Positions 61,788 through 64,000 of a stretch of 64,000 nt of DNA are shown here, in pieces (the first letter of the stretch is position 1; each line of letters opens with the position of its first letter). Made by a program: the position numbers and the translations under genes. The notes beneath the pieces were generated by a model. The model made no database searches. It saw only the letters and a list, made by a program, of their open reading frames with translations, and was not told the origin of the DNA. The stretch comes from JBHJGO01 sp050331715 (GTDB lineage: Bacteria > Cyanobacteriota > Cyanobacteriia > Cyanobacteriales > Microcoleaceae): positions 1 through 64,000 of the forward strand of contig JBHJGO010000004.1 of NCBI GenBank assembly GCA_050331715.1, given 5' to 3'.

Positions 61788-61911
61788 GATATAAATTAGG
61801 GCGCGGTTAATCGAGGGTAGGCACGGTTGGTATTGGGTTTCACTCAATCAAATCACCGGGTTTGGAGGAATATCGCGATTGCACCAAGGGCCTTGGCTCG
61901 ATCATTAGCTT

Positions 61912-62550
61912 TTAGGCTAGCAATGTCGGCTTCAGCTTCAGTCGAAAAACGGAACCGAATGGGTTAACTATTTTACTCAGCTTTGTCCAATCCGAATTCT
62001 GAGAAGCCGTACACCCTGGGTTAAGTTCGGGATTGAACAGGGTCTCCATCAAGAGTTCCTGGACTGCCGTTTTGAGAAAGCATTCAACCAACCAATCCTG
62101 AGTACGCTCAATCTCTCGGTCAAATTCTAGATAAACTGCGCCGATAATTGCTTCAAATACCTGCGCTAGAATTTTGTTTTGATTGAAGGGATGCTTCCAA
62201 CCGTAGCTTTCTCCCAGATATTGAGTCACATCTGGCCAGATTAGCCGGAGACAATTGGCTAGATTTGCAGCGCTAATCAAATCACTTTTTAAAACGGTTA
62301 GTGTAGGATTGCTCCATGCTTGACACTGAGTTTCCAGATAATTCTCAACCAGGACACTCAAAACCTCTGAACCGACATAGGCCAAACCCACGTGCTCTAA
62401 AGATTCAGCCTGAGTTTGCGCGTTCTCAGGATGATTCAGAGCAATTTCTAAGAGTTCCTGCCGCCTAAAGCAAGGCAGACCGATTGCATTCCGTAACTCC
62501 TGAAGACGCCGTTGAAGACTAGGGGGCATTAACACTGACTCCGTAACCAT
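61912..62550 (-). CDS. RNase III-fold protein with degenerate active site
   Basis: A 212-residue protein with the RNase III endonuclease fold but no dsRNA-binding domain. The signature helix ERLEFLGDAVL becomes ESLEHVGLAYVGSEVL: the first Glu stays but the second catalytic acid (Asp) is lost. In the second metal helix, Asp-x-x-Glu becomes QVFEAIIGAVYLE, with the Asp replaced by Gln and Glu kept. Two of the four metal-binding acids are therefore missing. It may bind structured RNA without cutting, act as a partner, or be inactive. ATG at 62550 with no clear ribosome site. It is not next to rRNA genes. Confidence 0.75.
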   Translation of the reverse strand: MVTESVLMPPSLQRRLQELRNAIGLPCFRRQELLEIALNHPENAQTQAESLEHVGLAYVGSEVLSVLVENYLETQCQAWSNPTLTVLKSDLISAANLANCLRLIWPDVTQYLGESYGWKHPFNQNKILAQVFEAIIGAVYLEFDREIERTQDWLVECFLKTAVQELLMETLFNPELNPGCTASQNSDWTKLSKIVNPFGSVFRLKLKPTLLA

Positions 62551-62598
62551 CTAATCTTGGCTACAGAAGAATTGCCGAAAATTACGGACAAAACCAAG

Positions 62599-64000
62599 TT
62601 AGGCGGAAGCTTTCTTCTGCTTCGATGTCCACATTCTTTCTAAGCTAATGGCAATCACGCCTAAAATCACCAGTATCATGCCAAAAATTTGCTGGAGACT
62701 GAGGGATTCTCCGATAATGAAAAAGGCAAAGAGAGCTGTTAATGCTGGCCCTGCCGCTCCAATAATTGCGGCCTCTGCTGCACCCGCAAACCGAATCGCA
62801 AAGTTATTCAGCAGATAACCACAGAGCGTTAAACCGCCAAGGATAAGGCTACCAATGATCAATCCTTGGGTAGAATTAGGCTCGATGGATAACTGAATGC
62901 CGGGTAAAAAGCTGAGCGAATCCCCAGATAAACCGATGCCAATCAGACTCAAGGAGGAAAAGACAAAGATACAAAAGAAGTTCACCAGACTAAATGGTAC
63001 GGGATGTAACCGTCCGGCAGAAATCTGAGTCAGTAATACATACATTGCGAAGGTGATACCCGCAGATAGAGAAGCTGCAATTCCAACGAGAGGATAATTA
63101 ATTACGACCTGACTGTCGCTACCAATAAAATTTCCCAAACAGAGAACAGCAACCCCCAATACGATCAGAATCATCGCCCCAATTCTCGGCCCAGTTGGGC
63201 GATCGCCAAATAATCCCCAGGAGGCAAATACAGTAACGATAGGATAGATAAAAAAGATTGTGATAGCAATCCCGGCATTAATCTCTCCCAGCGCAACGTA
63301 AATTGAGACCTGAGACAGGAAAAGGAAAAATCCACTCCCAATCACACTGGCGGCCAGGGACAAATCACGGGATTGCAAGAATCGCTTCAGATCGCTCCAA
63401 ACAGGGGGGTAGAGAAAGGTTGCCAGGACAGGCATCAGCAGCAGAACCACGATCATCCGCAGCAGCAAAATCAGTAAGGAATTACCAATTCCAGGAGAAA
63501 TGACCCCATCCACCTGAAACAGGCCAAAAATTGAACGGGGGCCAGCCGGGGACTTCAACAAAATCTTGAGGCAAACATTGAAGACCGACAGAGTAATCGC
63601 CGACATCAGGGCAAGGAAAATACCCAACTGAATCTGGGAGGCAGGTCTCTTAGATGGCTGAGCTGCGGGTTGCTGGGTTTTAGATACAGGAGAAGTAATC
63701 GGTTGGGATCGAACTGGAGCAGAAGAGCGGGCCGGCAGGGAACTCTGAGTCATTCCAGACATCTGTTCAGGAGCTGAATCTGCCGTAACGCCAAGTTGTT
63801 GCTGTAGGCGACTCACTGCCGTTTCTAGAAGCGCTTCCATCTGCTCCTCAAGGCTCTGTAGATGGGTCAACCGCTGGGATAGGTCACTCTGATAGCTCCC
63901 CAGTTCCTGCTGCAATTCACGGAAGGTTTGGTTCAGACTATTATCCAGCACCGCCTCCAAATCCTGAGAGGGTAGACCTGGATTTGTACCACTGGGAGGG
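62599..64000 (-). CDS. EamA/DMT transporter with N-terminal coiled coil (5' end beyond window)
   Basis: The coding frame is open to the window's right edge, so the N terminus is not complete; at least 467 codons are visible. The first about 65 visible residues are coiled coil (LNQTFRELQQELGSYQSDL, LTHLQSLEEQMEALLETAV), followed by a Ser/Pro/Gln linker to about residue 120. After it come ten helices in two EamA repeats (SIFGLFQVDGVISPGIGNSLL, TIFFIYPIVTVFASWGLFGD and LLNNFAIRFAGAAEAAIIGA). It is a metabolite exporter by family. It is paralogous to the EamA gene at 10645. A cytoplasmic coiled coil on an EamA permease is unusual and suggests oligomerisation or a partner. Confidence 0.88.
   Translation of the reverse strand, partial: PPSGTNPGLPSQDLEAVLDNSLNQTFRELQQELGSYQSDLSQRLTHLQSLEEQMEALLETAVSRLQQQLGVTADSAPEQMSGMTQSSLPARSSAPVRSQPITSPVSKTQQPAAQPSKRPASQIQLGIFLALMSAITLSVFNVCLKILLKSPAGPRSIFGLFQVDGVISPGIGNSLLILLLRMIVVLLLMPVLATFLYPPVWSDLKRFLQSRDLSLAASVIGSGFFLFLSQVSIYVALGEINAGIAITIFFIYPIVTVFASWGLFGDRPTGPRIGAMILIVLGVAVLCLGNFIGSDSQVVINYPLVGIAASLSAGITFAMYVLLTQISAGRLHPVPFSLVNFFCIFVFSSLSLIGIGLSGDSLSFLPGIQLSIEPNSTQGLIIGSLILGGLTLCGYLLNNFAIRFAGAAEAAIIGAAGPALTALFAFFIIGESLSLQQIFGMILVILGVIAISLERMWTSKQKKASA

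Overview
This window is chromosomal DNA of an oxygenic, chlorophyll-a cyanobacterium. The evidence is direct: photosystem II genes psbH, psbN, psbK and psb34; the NDH-1 gene run ndhA-I-G-E; phylloquinone genes menF and menA; the carotenoid hydroxylase crtR; several families largely confined to cyanobacteria (DUF3086, DUF3747, DUF3143, DUF1825, COP23, GuaB3); and many copies of the HIP1 octamer GCGATCGC (for example near 4868, 11060, 13269, 17464, 27118, 36290, 45787, 57637 and 61533). I would not name a genus. A filamentous or Leptolyngbya-like lineage is plausible but is inference.

Layout. 1-5.2 kb holds three large polytopic membrane proteins, two of them head-to-head paralogues. 5.2-12.3 kb holds a DUF3086 protein, an RND efflux pump, a glutathione S-transferase, an EamA transporter and a histidine phosphatase. 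12.4-16.1 kb holds a broken nadB, a Uma2 protein and a small unknown two-gene unit facing a conserved 83-residue protein. 16.3-27.4 kb holds thiG, psb34, a cation:proton antiporter with stress-protein domains, psbH/psbN, a frameshifted aroC, a metallo-beta-lactamase-fold hydrolase, DUF3747, menF, a cytochrome P450 and menA. 27.7-30.1 kb is a solitary NACHT NTPase fused to a C-terminal GUN4 domain. 30.2-38.1 kb holds accA, a short-chain dehydrogenase, folE, ndhA-I-G-E and a second antiporter with RCK domains. 38.2-47.4 kb holds a GH25 lysozyme-like protein, DUF427, psbK, a PLP sulfur-amino-acid enzyme, an isolated 5S rRNA gene with its own promoter, Uma2, a broken RDD/pentapeptide-repeat gene and guaB3. 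47.7-64 kb holds moaE, a peptide-binding lipoprotein, a broken aldehyde dehydrogenase, a J-domain/DUF3143 pair, uppS-cdaA, a quinone-oxidoreductase-like enzyme, gloB, an adenosine-deaminase-family enzyme, an HD protein, lepB, crtR, COP23, a degenerate RNase III-fold protein and an EamA transporter that runs off the right edge.

How genes fit together. Most of the window is single genes or two- to four-gene runs, as is usual in cyanobacteria. The clear functional groups are NDH-1 membrane-arm subunits, photosystem II small subunits, phylloquinone synthesis, and cdaA-uppS, which overlap by ATGA.

What stands out: (1) the membrane-anchored NACHT-GUN4 protein; (2) four otherwise well-conserved genes carrying disruptions within 64 kb (nadB with two in-frame stops, aroC with a one-base deletion, an RDD/pentapeptide gene and an aldehyde dehydrogenase each with one TAG), which means either real decay or base-level sequence error; (3) palindromic repeat elements lying in frame inside coding sequences, notably about 100 extra residues in the RND pump; (4) a 91-bp MITE-like palindrome at 10.5 kb; (5) an orphan 5S rRNA gene. 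I recognised no CRISPR array, transposase, prophage or tRNA gene.
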